Part shown: positions 63,566 to 64,000 of the stretch, piece by piece | Layout of the letters: each line of letters starts with the position of its first letter | Position numbering within the stretch: position 1 is the first letter of the stretch | NCBI RefSeq assembly: GCF_001068775.1 | Contig: NZ_JWAJ01000097.1 | Coordinates: 1 to 64,000, forward strand | From: Streptococcus pseudopneumoniae | GTDB taxonomy: Bacteria; Bacillota; Bacilli; Lactobacillales; Streptococcaceae | Direction: 5' to 3' | DNA length: 64,000 nucleotides | The notes under the pieces: model-generated | Told to the model about the DNA's origin: nothing | Databases searched by the model: none | What the model saw: the letters and a program-made list of their open reading frames with translations, nothing else | Program-made: the position numbers and the translations under genes

Positions 63566-64000
63566 ATATTTGAATCAGCTTGAAGCCTATCTGATGAAGC
63601 TTCCTCAATCTGATCGCATTGAAGCCATGGATTACTTCAAAGAACTCTTTGATGATGCGGGTCCAGAAGGTGAGGAGGAGCTTATCGCTAGCCTGGGAAG
63701 TCCAAAAGAAGCTGCCCATGATATCCTGACTACACTTCTTGATAAGAAAATCAACGAAGAAAATTCCAGTAAGAACGACCGCCATATTTTACGCATCGCT
63801 CTACTAGCCCTTCTTGCAGCTCCTATCGGCATTCCGGTCGGAATTGCTCTTCTCATGGCTATCATCGGGATTTTTATCGCTGCTGTCAGCGTACTTATAG
63901 CCTTCTTTGCTGTATCAGTAGCTGGACTAATCCTAGGAGGCGTTCTCCTATTTGAAAGCTTCTACGTTCTGGCTGAATCGACATCTGCTTTTATACTGAT
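63552..64000 (+). CDS. DUF1700 (HAAS-domain) membrane protein, partial at the window edge
   Basis: Open to the end of the window (149 codons seen). It begins MTRTEYLNQLEAYLMKLPQS, with an N-terminal HAAS helical domain (about 1-70, DRIEAMDYFKELFDDAGPEG and LGSPKEAAHDIL), then at least two transmembrane segments rich in Ile, Ala and Leu. It overlaps padR and is presumably its partner or target. Confidence 0.85.
   Translation, partial: MTRTEYLNQLEAYLMKLPQSDRIEAMDYFKELFDDAGPEGEEELIASLGSPKEAAHDILTTLLDKKINEENSSKNDRHILRIALLALLAAPIGIPVGIALLMAIIGIFIAAVSVLIAFFAVSVAGLILGGVLLFESFYVLAESTSAFIL

Overview
The window is a chromosomal segment of a mitis-group Streptococcus (close to S. mitis, S. oralis or S. 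pneumoniae). The evidence is the AT-rich low-GC Gram-positive codon use, strong AGGAGG ribosome sites, extended -10 (TGnTATAAT) promoters, and gene neighbourhoods that I recall from the pneumococcal chromosome (gapA; adhE; MORN/LMW-PTP/yajC/tkt; the ula genes; jag-yidC-rnpA; the S10-spc-alpha operon; nrdD-nrdG; mnmA-mnmG; sdaAB-sdaAA). I see no rRNA, tRNA, CRISPR array, insertion sequence or prophage.

Layout. 0.1-8.8 kb: pbp2A and a divergent RluD-type pseudouridine synthase, then gapA, adhE, a MORN-repeat protein, LMW tyrosine phosphatase and yajC. 9-18.8 kb: transketolase plus a complete L-ascorbate module. It holds the PTS transporter ulaABC, the catabolic enzymes ulaDEF, the lactonase ulaG and the PRD activator ulaR. 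Together they import and phosphorylate ascorbate, open the lactone and convert the product to D-xylulose-5-phosphate for transketolase. 18.8-23.6 kb: an uncharacterised gene, jag-yidC-rnpA (YidC insertion and RNase P protein), then an ACT-domain protein and a UPF0210/PFL protein. 24-38.8 kb: the S10-spc-alpha ribosomal-protein operon (rpsJ to rplQ, with secY, adk, infA and rpoA), all on the minus strand from one clear promoter. 39-43.3 kb: the anaerobic ribonucleotide reductase operon behind paired NrdR boxes. 43.3-49.7 kb: a GT-C-like membrane protein, a 46-aa ORF and the tRNA-U34 modification genes mnmG and mnmA with two Nudix genes and an SseB-like gene. 49.8-52.9 kb: an accessory patch with a coiled-coil membrane protein, small membrane ORFs (one apparently split by a stop) and an Rgg-type regulator divergent from a 37-aa hydrophobic peptide. 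53-60.3 kb: a LysM wall protein, serine dehydratase, HAD phosphatase, a CapD-like nucleotide-sugar dehydratase, a GT2 glycosyltransferase and an MFS exporter. 60.5-63.1 kb: a large 865-aa protein with ten exact 41-residue helical repeats joined to a DUF2971 domain. It sits alone between conserved housekeeping genes and is the best candidate for an undescribed system. 63.2-64 kb: a PadR regulator overlapping a DUF1700-type membrane gene that runs off the window.

The non-coding signals are unusually readable. They include probable leaderless divergent promoters for pbp2A and the RluD gene, Rex sites at adhE, a tkt promoter nested inside the ulaG terminator, a shared 57-bp activator element in front of ulaA and ulaG at the same distance from each -10 box, NrdR boxes at nrdD, and a series of different long nested palindromes in the gaps between ribosomal-protein genes. 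Relative to remembered pneumococcal order, the genes run in one monotonic series, with a junction between rnpA and the UPF0210 gene that fits an inversion around the replication origin.
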